From Streptomyces sp. NBC_00690 (GTDB taxonomy: Bacteria > Actinomycetota > Actinomycetes > Streptomycetales > Streptomycetaceae), in assembly GCF_036226685.1 (NCBI RefSeq), contig NZ_CP109009.1, positions 186,001-250,000 of the forward strand: DNA of 64,000 nucleotides. The letters run 5' to 3'. Below are positions 25,450 to 34,245 of the stretch, one piece after another (position 1 is the stretch's first letter; each line of letters begins with the position of its first letter). A program made the translations under genes and the position numbers. A model generated the notes under the pieces. The model was not told the origin of the DNA and ran no database searches. It worked only from the letters and a program-made list of their open reading frames with translations.

Positions 25450-26628
25450 CTACTTCTTACCGCAGAAGGCCGCGTTGAGTGTCGCCGGGGTCGGGTCGGG
25501 GTTCCAGTCCCCGTTGACATTGGTCACCAGGGTGCGCTTTCCACCCGTGGTGGTGTACATCTCCGAGCCGGAGCCGTGGATGCCTCCGCTGTGTCCCCAG
25601 ATCTCGACTCCGCAGGAGAGTTTGGCGTTCTCCAGCCCCAGGGCGTACCGCCCGGTGACACCGGGGATGCCCGGGTCCACGGTGGTGGTCAGCTCCTTCT
25701 GCTGGCGGGGCTGCAGCAGCTTCCCGGACATCAGTGCGCTGGCGAACCGCTGAAGGTCTCCGGTGGTGGAGATCATGTCTCCGGCGGACCAGCCCCAGGA
25801 GGCGTTCAGCCGGGTGGCGTCGTGGAATTCCGCGGGCGGGGTCTCGTTGAACATCTTGGTGTACGCGCGCCCCGAGGGCTGCGGCATGGCGGTCGAGTGG
25901 CGGGGCAGGCTGGTGTTCCTCAGTCCCAGCGGGCGCAGGATCCGGTCCTTCACCGCCTGCTCGTAGGAGCCGCCGGTGGTCTTCTCGATGATGAGACCGG
26001 CGAGTATGTAGTTGGTGTTGGAATAGCTCCAACCGGTACCGGGCGCGAAGTCCGGCGCGGAGCGCATGGCCCATCCGACGAGGCTCTCGGGGCTGTGCCG
26101 GTAGTAGCGGTTCTTCAGAAAACCCTTGGTCAGATAGGTGTCGCCGAACTCCGGGTTCGCGGTGTAGGAGCTGATCCCGCTGGTGTGGTTGAGGAGCTGG
26201 CGGATGCTCACCTTGCCGCCGTCATGGCCGTTTCCGCTGACCATCCCCGGCAGCCACTTCTCCACCGTGTCGTCCAGATCGAGTCGCCCCTCGGCTTCCA
26301 GTTTGAGGATCACGGTGGCCACGAAGGTCTTCGTGATCGAGCCGATCCGGAAGCGGTCGTGGTCCCCGCGCTCCTTTCCGGTCCGTACGTCAGCGACCCC
26401 GGCATCGCCCCGCCAGACGCGGTCACCGTCCCGGACGGAGGCCAACACCCCGGGTATGCCGCCTCGTTCGACCTGGTCCTCGATGACCTTCTGGAGCGCG
26501 GCATCGCGGCCGTCCCTGGCGGGCCCGTCGGTCTGTGCGACGGCGGGCGCCGCGAGCAGACCGACCATGACCGCCACTGCGAGGGCGGTGCCGATGGCGC
26601 GGGTGGAGGTGAGGCTGTGGCGGGACAT
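25450..26628 (-). CDS. Secreted serine hydrolase, class C beta-lactamase/DD-peptidase family
   Basis: This 392-residue protein has a signal peptide (MSRHSLTSTRAIGTALAVAV to about APAVAQ). The penicillin-binding-protein motifs are SxxK in IGSITKTFVA, YxN in WSYSNTNYI and HxG in IWGHSGGIHG. Members are D-alanyl-D-alanine carboxypeptidases, esterases or beta-lactamases. The YSN plus HSG pattern is common in the R61-type carboxypeptidase group of Streptomyces. ATG at 26628 is preceded by AAGGACGGG. It is monocistronic. Confidence 0.9.
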   Translation of the reverse strand: MSRHSLTSTRAIGTALAVAVMVGLLAAPAVAQTDGPARDGRDAALQKVIEDQVERGGIPGVLASVRDGDRVWRGDAGVADVRTGKERGDHDRFRIGSITKTFVATVILKLEAEGRLDLDDTVEKWLPGMVSGNGHDGGKVSIRQLLNHTSGISSYTANPEFGDTYLTKGFLKNRYYRHSPESLVGWAMRSAPDFAPGTGWSYSNTNYILAGLIIEKTTGGSYEQAVKDRILRPLGLRNTSLPRHSTAMPQPSGRAYTKMFNETPPAEFHDATRLNASWGWSAGDMISTTGDLQRFASALMSGKLLQPRQQKELTTTVDPGIPGVTGRYALGLENAKLSCGVEIWGHSGGIHGSGSEMYTTTGGKRTLVTNVNGDWNPDPTPATLNAAFCGKK

Positions 26629-26822
26629 GAGCCCGTCCTTCCTGCCGGTGCGCCACGAAGTGCGGCGCGGTCGGCGGGAGGGACCCGTCATGGCGTGACG
26701 GGGTTGCCCAGGTCCGGAAGGTTGAGCGGAATCCGGTCTTTCACCAAGTCGTGGATGTCCCGTCCAGAGGCCGCCGATAGATCTGCCGTGTCCGCAGGGC
26801 GGCCCGTACGTAAGAAACCGTC

Positions 26823-27137
26823 ATGCCCGAGAACACCGTCACCACGTCGCTCGCTCCGATGCACCCGGACGGTGTCCGCAACACGTTCGACTCCATCCGG
26901 GCGCTGCAGGCCGACGACATCGACACCGCCTGCGCGGTCATCGAGGACACGGGCTGCACGGAGGTGCGCCTGCTGCTCCTGGACATCGCGGCGCGCATCT
27001 TCATCCCGATCACCGCCACCGGAAGCGGCCGGGATAGAGCAGGCGATGGAATCACACCCGATGCCGACCGCCGTCCACCACGTACGCCCGGCCACCCTGT
27101 AGTACGCACCGGAACCGCACCGTGGTCGGCCACGTAG
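26823..27137 (+). CDS. Hypothetical protein, possibly degenerate at the 3' end
   Basis: From ATG at 26823 the first 70 codons look coding (HPDGVRNTFDSIRALQADDI, then EVRLLLLDIAARIFIPITAT), helical with no membrane segment. After about codon 70 the composition becomes Pro/Arg-rich and unlike a folded protein, as if the frame had shifted. No ribosome site is convincing. The family is unknown. Confidence 0.3.
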   Translation: MPENTVTTSLAPMHPDGVRNTFDSIRALQADDIDTACAVIEDTGCTEVRLLLLDIAARIFIPITATGSGRDRAGDGITPDADRRPPRTPGHPVVRTGTAPWSAT

Positions 27138-27157
27138 GCCCGCTCTGCCAGCCCTAT

Positions 27158-27361
27158 CTAGGTGAGGCCAAGGAGCGCAACGACGCGGCATATAGAGGCA
27201 AATGAACCGATGGCCCACAACACCCACTGCTGCGGGGTGCACCAATCACGGGCGATCAACACAGTGAGGAAAATCCCGAGCGCGGAACCCAGCATGACCA
27301 GGATCGCGACTTCGAAGCCGGCTATACCGTTTTCTGCAGGCATGATCCCCTGCAGGTCCAT
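27158..27361 (-). CDS. Small two-helix membrane protein
   Basis: This 67-residue protein has two hydrophobic segments (about residues 12-37 and 45-65) joined by a short polar loop (ARDWCTPQQW). GC content is a little lower than in neighbouring genes, which may indicate transfer. No family is recognised and it stands alone. Confidence 0.5.
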   Translation of the reverse strand: MDLQGIMPAENGIAGFEVAILVMLGSALGIFLTVLIARDWCTPQQWVLWAIGSFASICRVVALLGLT

Positions 27362-27644
27362 AGACCTCTAACTACCCACTGAACGCGGTCACTTGTAGAC
27401 GGTAGCGCGCATCGGCGCGCCAGCGGCCTGGACACCAGATGAGCGAACCGGGCCTCGTGGTGCGCGCGCCACGAGGGGGCGGGCGCTCTATCACACACCC
27501 CCTCGGCCACGACCCGATCGGAAGCCGGAACCAGGCCCGACAAGGGGAAACACGCCGGGTAGCGAAGCGTGAACCGTCCCCAGAGCATCACCGAACGAAA
27601 CCGACTCAGACCACAAGGAACGATGCGCAGGCGCCGACCGAACG

Positions 27645-27947
27645 TCAGGGTGTGTCGCCGGAGTAGTGGAGACAGCACACCACACCCGAGCCACCCGATG
27701 GGCGTGGTTCGTCCGGGCGCGGGTCGTACAGCGCCCGACCGCCCGGCCAACGCCCCAGCTCGGTGGGCAAGGCAACGCCGTCGTCAACCTCCTCCGGCCG
27801 CCAGCCCGTGATGTCGAGTAGCAGCCCGTCCAGCGGCCCGCCCACGAGCGCGGCATACGTCTAATGCGGCAGCGGACCGGGGTTAGGGTCGTCGTGATCG
27901 TGGCCGTACACCCGGCCGCGCAGCAACTGCTCATCATCGGCGTTCAT
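27645..27947 (-). pseudogene. Small conserved-type protein interrupted by an in-frame TAG
   Basis: ATG at 27947 opens a 100-codon frame of good codon bias, beginning MNADDEQLLRGRVYG and ending in GVVCCLHYSGDTP. A TAG at 27861-27863 stops it after 28 codons. Past the stop the same frame continues with TYAALVGGPLDGLLLDITGW, a sequence I associate with small uncharacterised streptomycete proteins. The TAG could come from a single change in a CAG codon. An internal GTG start after the stop is possible. Confidence 0.6.
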
Positions 27948-28177
27948 GCGATTCAGCTTCCCAGGTACCACCGACAACACGGGCTTGCCCAAGGGGTACC
28001 TCGGACCTGCCCGCGGTCGGCACCGGTCTCATCGAGCCTGTGACGGTCGAAGATGATGTTGCACGAGCCGGTTGGGTCGTTGTACCCGGTGTCGGCCCAG
28101 CCCCGGCCGCATCGACCATCCCGCGGACGCCTGACCGACTACCTCGCAGGTCTTCCGACTGCGCGCGCGGACTCGCT

Positions 28178-29440
28178 CTACCTGGCGTCGCGCCGCCGGC
28201 GTGCGCGTTCGAACTCAGCGACATCCAACATCCAAGCGCCGTGCTGTTCGAGTGCGGCGCAGCCGCCGCGGACGAAGACGCTCACCAGATTCCGGTACGC
28301 ACCGATCCCGTCAACCAGGCTGTACTCGACCCGGTACTCCGGATCCGACCCGCCTGCACCCTTGTGCACCGTGGTGATCCGGGCGATGGAGTCCGCGTAG
28401 AAGTGGAGCTGGATCCCTTCGCCCTTCTCCTCGTCCTCGATGGTGAACACTTCGTTGTCCCCGGCGGAGCGATCGGCGACGAACTCCCAGAACTCCGCGG
28501 TGGCAGTGCGGGGATTGTCCGGGAGCCACTTCTTCTCGACGCCCTTGTCGTCGGTGAACGACAGGATCGTCTTCCTTGCACTCTCGCCGAAGTCGGCGCG
28601 GGCGCCGGGAACCTCCTCTTCATCCTCCATGGGCGCGTTCCTGGAGCGGTCCGCGGCCTCCGAGCACATCAGGACGCTCACGGTACGCACCGCGTCGTCG
28701 ACGAGTTCAGGGTGTGCCCGGCGCACGGCTGCGTCGATCGTCGTCGCCATCCGCTCCCAGTCGCGCTTGTCCGTGGCGCGCTTTCCCCGCCGCGGATCGC
28801 GGCCGATCCGCATCCCTGCGCATGCCTGCTCCGCGGTGGCGATCACCCGCATGACCTTGGGCAGCAGCGCCGGGGCGACGGCATCGGGTATCCGCCTCGG
28901 CACCGTCGCGCCGTGCAGGTACTGGCCCGTGTACTTCAGAAGTGCGGTGTCGAGTGGACCGAGTACCGTCCCGCGGTCGGCGCGCCGACGCTTCGCGTGG
29001 TACTCCTGAGCTCGTTTCCCGTTGGACGTCTCCGTCGCCGCGCGCATCGCCGCGCAGACCCGTCCGAGCTCAAGCAGATCGATGTCAGCCCCATGGGCGA
29101 TGAGCCGGCCCCTGTCCCACCGGATGCGTTGGAAGAGCGCGTCGACGTCTGCGGGGGCGGAGAGGAGGATCGGGTCCAGAAGCGCGACGGCAGCATTCTC
29201 GTCGAGCCGGCCCCGGGTTCCGGCTGCATCGCACAGCGGAAGGACCGCACTCCACAGCAGCAGGTGTCTGGCCAGGTCCTCCTGGATCACCGCAAGATGG
29301 GTTTCCCCGATCGGGAACGTGAACGTGCGAGGGTCGTGGTTGGCGTCGGCTCCCGCGCCAAGCGTCAGCTTCAGCTCACCGTCCTCGCGGATCACGTTAG
29401 GGATCCAGCCGCTGCTGCGCGTGAAAACGATGTCTCTCAT
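28178..29440 (-). CDS. DUF6357-like protein
   Basis: This 420-residue soluble protein begins MRDIVFTRSSGWIPNVIRED and resembles a family I recall as DUF6357, restricted to Streptomyces and relatives. It has no membrane or catalytic signature. Recognisable blocks are HLLLWSAVLPLCDAAGTRG, RIRWDRGRLIAHGADIDLLE, KYTGQYLHGATVPRR and FTIEDEEKGEGIQLHFYAD. A start at 29458 is also possible. Function is unknown. The 383 bases upstream (29441-29823) hold nothing I can support. Confidence 0.7.
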   Translation of the reverse strand: MRDIVFTRSSGWIPNVIREDGELKLTLGAGADANHDPRTFTFPIGETHLAVIQEDLARHLLLWSAVLPLCDAAGTRGRLDENAAVALLDPILLSAPADVDALFQRIRWDRGRLIAHGADIDLLELGRVCAAMRAATETSNGKRAQEYHAKRRRADRGTVLGPLDTALLKYTGQYLHGATVPRRIPDAVAPALLPKVMRVIATAEQACAGMRIGRDPRRGKRATDKRDWERMATTIDAAVRRAHPELVDDAVRTVSVLMCSEAADRSRNAPMEDEEEVPGARADFGESARKTILSFTDDKGVEKKWLPDNPRTATAEFWEFVADRSAGDNEVFTIEDEEKGEGIQLHFYADSIARITTVHKGAGGSDPEYRVEYSLVDGIGAYRNLVSVFVRGGCAALEQHGAWMLDVAEFERARRRRDAR

Positions 29441-29823
29441 GGCCTCAGTCTTCCCCATCAGACGAGACCAGCGCGTCCTGCCTGCACCGATACACACGGG
29501 TCAGCACCAACGAACGGCGACGCTCTGCGTGGATCCTGCCCAGCGTGGAGCCTCTGCGAGATGTGTGTCGCCGTCGGCAAGGAGGCACGCGGAGCGGAGC
29601 AGTTGGCCGGCGCGAACCCTCTCTCAACGCACCTGTGCTCATCCGCACGGGACTGTCTCATCTCTTCCCCGTTCCATCGCCGCAATCGACCAGGGCTTTC
29701 GTCCCCGTCCTCTTCGTCGACACGGTGACCGAGCAAGCGTGGCTTCGGCTCCGCACGCAGAATCTCTCTATCAACGCAACAGGGACGCTGCAGGCAGTTA
29801 GCGACTACTGTCCTCGCCCCTGG

Positions 29824-31338
29824 TCATACGGCGTCGGACAGGGTCAGCCGCTCGATCGGTGCCCACCACCCGCCGAGCGCGCTGCCTGCGAGCCGCACCA
29901 TGGGCTGGCTGTCGATCACCGCACGGCGATCGTAAAACAGGGCTGTGTCCCTCGGGTACGTCACCGTACGGCTGGTCGGCTTCGCCTCCGGACCACTGCG
30001 GCAGACGAGGCTGACGCCCGCAGAGATGGTCGCCTGGCGGGCGGGGCGATAGTCCGAGGCACACCACTCTCCGTGCAGGCGCACCGAAGGATACTTTTCC
30101 CGTATGTGCCAGCCCGCGGCCGGGCCTTCCTCAATCTGCAGGTAGATGGCACGGCCGGGTATGCGTGTCCGGCTTGTGGCGGTGCACTGTTCGGGACGGC
30201 TCAGGGTGAGCGAGCGGCGGGCCGTGACCGCGCCGTTCTCGGAGAAGCGATACAGAGTGTGCGTGCCGTCCTCCATCGTCACCCGCCCGCCGGCCTTTCC
30301 CAGGGACGCCGGTGGGAAGTCGTCGATCAGCAGGTCGGACTGGGCCGCAAAGCGTTCGCTGCCGGAGAGCCACGACAGTTGGAGCAGAAGGTCGCTGTGC
30401 ACGCGGTGATAGGACTTGGTCGGGATCGTGTGCGTACGGCAGTAGTGGGACAGCCCACCCGGGTTGCGCATCATCGGGAAGTACACGGCGAGGGTTGACA
30501 ATGATCCATCGAAGAGTTGCTCCGCCAGCGGGTTCCTGCTCAGCGTGTAGTAGTCCCACAACCCCAGTGCCGCGAACATGAAGCCGTTGTAGGTGTAGTC
30601 CGAAACACCGGGGGCATCGATCGGGTACTCGTGTATCCACAACTGGCGTTTCTCGTCTCGGGCCACGACCCAGGGAGACGCGTCGTCTGCGACCAGGAGA
30701 GAAGCGAACGCGCCGTCGGCTGCTGCGCGGTAGCGTGCTCTTTCACTTCCGGGGATGCCCTTGTACGCGGCCAACTGGGCGAAGAGACTGAGCGCTTCGC
30801 CCTGGGCCATTCCGGAGTACCAGGGGGCTTTGTATTCCACTCCCGTGTGTACCTGGTGCCGGAAGTCGAAGGGGTACGGAAAGAACCATGCGCCGCGTAC
30901 CAGGTGCCGCTGTTCGATCAACCGTTCCGCCTGCAGTATTGCACGTTGCAGATAGAACGGGTCACCGGTCCGTCGATGACTCGCGAGATTCTGCAACCCG
31001 AATTGGATCTGACCGACGGGGTGGTCGTACATTCGGCCGTTTGCCTTGAACATGCGGACACCGGTGGCATCGTGCGGATTCGTGTCGACCTTGGCCGCGG
31101 TCCTCGTACGCCAGGGCTGCAAGGCATCCGGCACGTCGGGGGCGCACTGATATCCCTCGGTCTGAAACGTGAACGGCAATCCCCGTGGGACGGCAGGGGC
31201 GTGACGCCGGGAGTCCGCACGGGTCGTATGACCCGCGGCGAACGCCCCTCCGGTCAACCCGACCACGGCTGTGGCTGCAACTGCTGAGCGGAGCAGACCA
31301 CGACGCCCGGAATGAAAACTGGAATCAGCCGCTGACAT
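29824..31338 (-). CDS. Tat-exported D-glucuronyl C5-epimerase-like protein
   Basis: This 504-residue protein has a twin-arginine-type signal (HSGRRGLLRSAVAATAVVGL, cleavage near residue 40). Its C-terminal half resembles the D-glucuronyl C5-epimerase family, which inverts C5 of glucuronate in heparan-like chains: YTYNGFMFAALGLWDYY and YHRVHSDLLLQLSWLSG, in an alpha/alpha-barrel layout. An N-terminal beta-rich part precedes it (about residues 50-150). No polysaccharide synthase is nearby. It would act outside the cell on an acidic polysaccharide, its own or a host's. Activity on heparosan is not implied. Confidence 0.75.
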   Translation of the reverse strand: MSAADSSFHSGRRGLLRSAVAATAVVGLTGGAFAAGHTTRADSRRHAPAVPRGLPFTFQTEGYQCAPDVPDALQPWRTRTAAKVDTNPHDATGVRMFKANGRMYDHPVGQIQFGLQNLASHRRTGDPFYLQRAILQAERLIEQRHLVRGAWFFPYPFDFRHQVHTGVEYKAPWYSGMAQGEALSLFAQLAAYKGIPGSERARYRAAADGAFASLLVADDASPWVVARDEKRQLWIHEYPIDAPGVSDYTYNGFMFAALGLWDYYTLSRNPLAEQLFDGSLSTLAVYFPMMRNPGGLSHYCRTHTIPTKSYHRVHSDLLLQLSWLSGSERFAAQSDLLIDDFPPASLGKAGGRVTMEDGTHTLYRFSENGAVTARRSLTLSRPEQCTATSRTRIPGRAIYLQIEEGPAAGWHIREKYPSVRLHGEWCASDYRPARQATISAGVSLVCRSGPEAKPTSRTVTYPRDTALFYDRRAVIDSQPMVRLAGSALGGWWAPIERLTLSDAV

Positions 31339-31683
31339 AGAGCAATTCCTTGCAATTGGAACCTGAATGGTCGTTTCAGGAATGTGTGGAGGCACGACAG
31401 AGCAGAGCCCCAGGAGCCCGTGGAGTAAACCTGCGCTGTCGTGTCCTGTCGCTTCTGGTCGGCCTTTTCGGCCCTCATTGATTCGACGCCTCGGCTCCTG
31501 CAAAATGTTGCACCGGCTTTCGACGGAGCCACGAGCAGCCATGGAGTCACCGGCTGCTGTGGTGGCTGTCAATGAGTCACGGGCATGCTCGCGAGTTCAG
31601 CGGAGTGCCGGCCGTGTGCCCGCCGGAGCGCCTGGGTCCAGGTAATGCAGGCCCCCTGGGGGCCCGCCCCAGATGCCCTGTGC

Positions 31684-31705
31684 GCAGGCCCGGTGCCGGG
31701 CCTGC
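31684..31705. repeat. 22-bp near-perfect palindrome
   Basis: Arms GCAGGCCCGG and CCGGGCCTGC around TG, in the divergent gap between the epimerase and MarR genes. It may be a regulator site or hairpin. The rest of 31339-31807 shows only the MarR promoter. Confidence 0.6.
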
Positions 31706-31772
31706 CAGGCAAGGGGGTCTGTCCCGGTGAGGTCGGGCTCGCGGCGTCGGGGCGCGGCAAAGACGGCTCAGG

Positions 31773-31808
31773 TTGACCACAATGTAGTTAGCTGCCATAT
31801 TATTTCTA
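31773..31808 (+). promoter_or_regulatory. MarR gene promoter, probably leaderless
   Basis: TTGACC (31773-31778) and CATATT (31796-31801) are 17 bases apart, placing the start of transcription at or next to the ATG at 31808. No ribosome site is present. The element TAGTTAGC (31785-31792) lies in the spacer and recurs upstream of the next gene at 32425-32432. Confidence 0.6.
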
Positions 31809-32326
31809 TGGCAGCGGACGAGATCGACCATGAGTCACCCACACTGACTCAGGCGCGGCGACAGTTGGAGCACTACGGCCTCGGGGTCGACCCACAGGCG
31901 GTGCTCGTCGCGGTGCGGCTGATCTCGGCGGGGGCGCGGCTCGGTCGGGCGACCGAGGTGCACTTCGCGAGATACGGGTTGTCGACAGGCCGATACCGAC
32001 TGCTCGCAGATCTGGAGGATCACGACGGGGAGAAGTCCCCTTCGCGGCTGGCCGCCGATCTCGGCGTCTCGCGGGCCACGGTTACCGGCCTGGTCGACGG
32101 GCTGGAGCGGGAAGGTCTCGTTGCTCGGCGCCCGTCCACGGAGGACGGGCGGGGCGCTGTCGTGATCCTGACCGCTCGCGGTGCACAGCGGTTGCGGGAC
32201 ATGGCGCCCGAGCACTTCGCCCGTCTTCAGGAGATGGTGGGCGAGCTCACCATCGATGAGCGCGCGGTGTTCTTGGATCTGCTCTCGCGGGTTGTTCGCG
32301 GAATCGGCGCACTGACCGCGGAGTAG
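31808..32326 (+). CDS. MarR-family transcriptional regulator
   Basis: This 172-residue protein has the MarR winged helix at about residues 60-130 (SPSRLAADLGVSRATVTGLV, then DGLEREGLVARRPSTEDGRG) between N- and C-terminal dimer helices. The ATG at 31808 seems to be the first base of the mRNA. A shared TAGTTAGC element in its own promoter and upstream of the following membrane gene suggests that it controls both, and perhaps the NAD-binding gene after that. Confidence 0.9.
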   Translation: MAADEIDHESPTLTQARRQLEHYGLGVDPQAVLVAVRLISAGARLGRATEVHFARYGLSTGRYRLLADLEDHDGEKSPSRLAADLGVSRATVTGLVDGLEREGLVARRPSTEDGRGAVVILTARGAQRLRDMAPEHFARLQEMVGELTIDERAVFLDLLSRVVRGIGALTAE

Positions 32327-32424
32327 GCCGCATCTCCCCTACAGATCGCCCCATGGGACGGATCTGCACCGTACTGCGAGCCGCAGCGCCCGCCGGCGTG
32401 GGCGATCGCCTCCCCATGACCAAA

Positions 32425-32442
32425 TAGTTAGCCCCCTAAGCA
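32425..32442. promoter_or_regulatory. Candidate MarR site before the membrane gene
   Basis: TAGTTAGC at 32425-32432 repeats the element in the MarR promoter and runs into a short dyad, TTAG and CTAA around four bases. Confidence 0.45.
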
Positions 32443-32513
32443 AAATCGAGAGGCTGGTCTCTCATGTTCAGAACCACCCCACCGATCCCAGGTGCAGCGG
32501 AGCAGAGGTCGCC

Positions 32514-32981
32514 ATGTCCCGAGTAATAGACGGCGCCATCGACAGCCGCACCGCCCGACCCTTCACCCTGTGGCGTGAGGTGCTGGTCGCCTATTTCGCC
32601 CCTGCATTGATGGCCGGCGCGGGCGGAGTCGCCAGCGGGCAGGCCGGGCTGACAGTAGCGGCGGTCACCTCCATCGCAGGTACGTCGGCCCTGGTGACAC
32701 TGCTGATCGGCACCTGGCTGCAACGTCGCAAAGGGCCACGGCCGTGGACCGCCAACCTCCCGCGCGTCGTCCTGGTAGCGCTCCTCGCCGTCGGCGCGGC
32801 CACAGTCGCGGGCCTCGTCGGGTGGTTCGCCTCGCAATGGCTGCCGGCGCACACCGGCGCGCCCGACGCTCCATGGCTCACCCGGCTGCGACTCGATCTA
32901 CCAATATCCGCAGCCCTCGCCGCGAGCGTTGTGAGCTGGCGTTGGCACGGAGCTCGGCGAGCGCAACCACGGCAGCCGTAG
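32514..32981 (+). CDS. Hypothetical membrane protein
   Basis: This 155-residue protein has about four hydrophobic segments (residues 24-46, 48-68, 82-106 and 128-145) and basic loops (LQRRKGPRPW, HGARRAQPRQP). Family and substrate are not recognised. It lies between the MarR and NmrA-like genes on the same strand and carries the putative MarR element upstream, so it may be a target of that regulator. Confidence 0.65.
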   Translation: MSRVIDGAIDSRTARPFTLWREVLVAYFAPALMAGAGGVASGQAGLTVAAVTSIAGTSALVTLLIGTWLQRRKGPRPWTANLPRVVLVALLAVGAATVAGLVGWFASQWLPAHTGAPDAPWLTRLRLDLPISAALAASVVSWRWHGARRAQPRQP

Positions 32982-33116
32982 CCCGCACCGCCCGCTCTCC
33001 CGTACCCCGTACCGCCCACCCGTACCGCCCGCCCGCACCGGGAGCAGACCCGGCGGCCGGCAACACATCGGCAGACACCTCCGCGGATACCCCGCGGCAA
33101 GAACGAGAGGCACACG

Positions 33117-33983
33117 ATGATCGTCATCATGGGAGCGTCTGGAACCACCGGGGGCGCGTTGCTGCGCAGCCTCGCCGCATCCGGCGTGCCGAGCAGGGCG
33201 CTGACCCGCGACCCGGACCGGTTGCGGGCGGACCTCGGCGAGGCGGTCAGCGATCTCGTCGAGGTCGTGCCCGCCGACGCCACGGACACCGACTCGCTGC
33301 GCGCCGCGTTCAAGGGCGCCCGGCAACTCTTCCTCGCCATGGCCAACGGCCCGGCGCAGGTCGAGCTCGAAACGCGTGTCGTCGACACGGCCGCGGACAG
33401 CGGCATCGAGCACATCGTCAAGATTTCCGATCCGGTCGCCGCGGCGGATTCCCCAGTCACCCTCTCCCGGGGCCATCACGCCGTCGAGGAACACCTGCGC
33501 GCGTCCGGCCTGACACACACCGTTCTCCGCCCCTACGCGTTCATGCAAAACCTGCTACTTCTTGCTCCGGCCGTGGCCGCGCGGAGCGTTGTCCTGGGCG
33601 CGATGCAGGATGCCCCGTGTAACTGGGTCGACAGCCGCGACATCGGTGACGTCGCCGCCGCGACGCTGACGCGCGCCGACCTCAGGGGCGGCACCTATGT
33701 ACTCACCGGCAGTGAGGCGGTCGGCTACGGCGAACTCACCGAGATCCTGACCCATCTGCTCGGCCGCCCGGTCCGCTACGTGGACCTAGCCCCGCACGAA
33801 CTGCGGGAGAACCTCGTCCAGCACGCACACATGCCCCCGTGGCTCGCCGAGCACGTGGTGGAGATCCAGCAGCTGGCCGTGTCCCATCGGGAGTCACCCA
33901 CCGACACGGTCGCCCATGTCCTGGGCCGTCCGCCCCGCACGCTGGACGCCTTTCTGCGCGAGCACCTGGACCGCTTCCGCTGA
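33117..33983 (+). CDS. NmrA-like atypical SDR, NAD(P)-binding
   Basis: This 288-residue protein starts with a Rossmann motif (MIVIMGASGTTGGALLRSL) and continues as an atypical short-chain dehydrogenase. The usual YxxxK pair is absent and the segment GLTHTVLRPYAFMQN is the NmrA-type hallmark. Members reduce quinones or act as redox sensors that bind NADP. The downstream region to 34245 holds no gene. MarR-regulated quinone reductases are common, which fits its location. Confidence 0.85.
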   Translation: MIVIMGASGTTGGALLRSLAASGVPSRALTRDPDRLRADLGEAVSDLVEVVPADATDTDSLRAAFKGARQLFLAMANGPAQVELETRVVDTAADSGIEHIVKISDPVAAADSPVTLSRGHHAVEEHLRASGLTHTVLRPYAFMQNLLLLAPAVAARSVVLGAMQDAPCNWVDSRDIGDVAAATLTRADLRGGTYVLTGSEAVGYGELTEILTHLLGRPVRYVDLAPHELRENLVQHAHMPPWLAEHVVEIQQLAVSHRESPTDTVAHVLGRPPRTLDAFLREHLDRFR

Positions 33984-34245
33984 TCCCGTGTCACGTACCA
34001 GCGCCAAACAGGTCGGGCGCCCGTGCGCGGGCAGCAAGATGGTTTCGCCCGAAGCGGCTCAGGCCCGTCAGCGCGACGGATACCAGTCCCCGCAGCGCCA
34101 GATCCTGTCGCTCCTGCCCTCACTCTGAAGCCCGTCAACCCGACCGAGTGCACAACCTTGATCTGATGTCCGTCTGTACGCAAGGGCGGGGGCCCCTCGC
34201 CGGGCCCTCGCTCAACAGGCATGACCTGCGGGATCTGTTCCGTCG

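Noticed and set aside
28040..29728. 562-codon plus-strand frame over the DUF6357-like gene
   Set aside because: Low-information shadow; the minus-strand protein has recognisable family blocks and proper bias.
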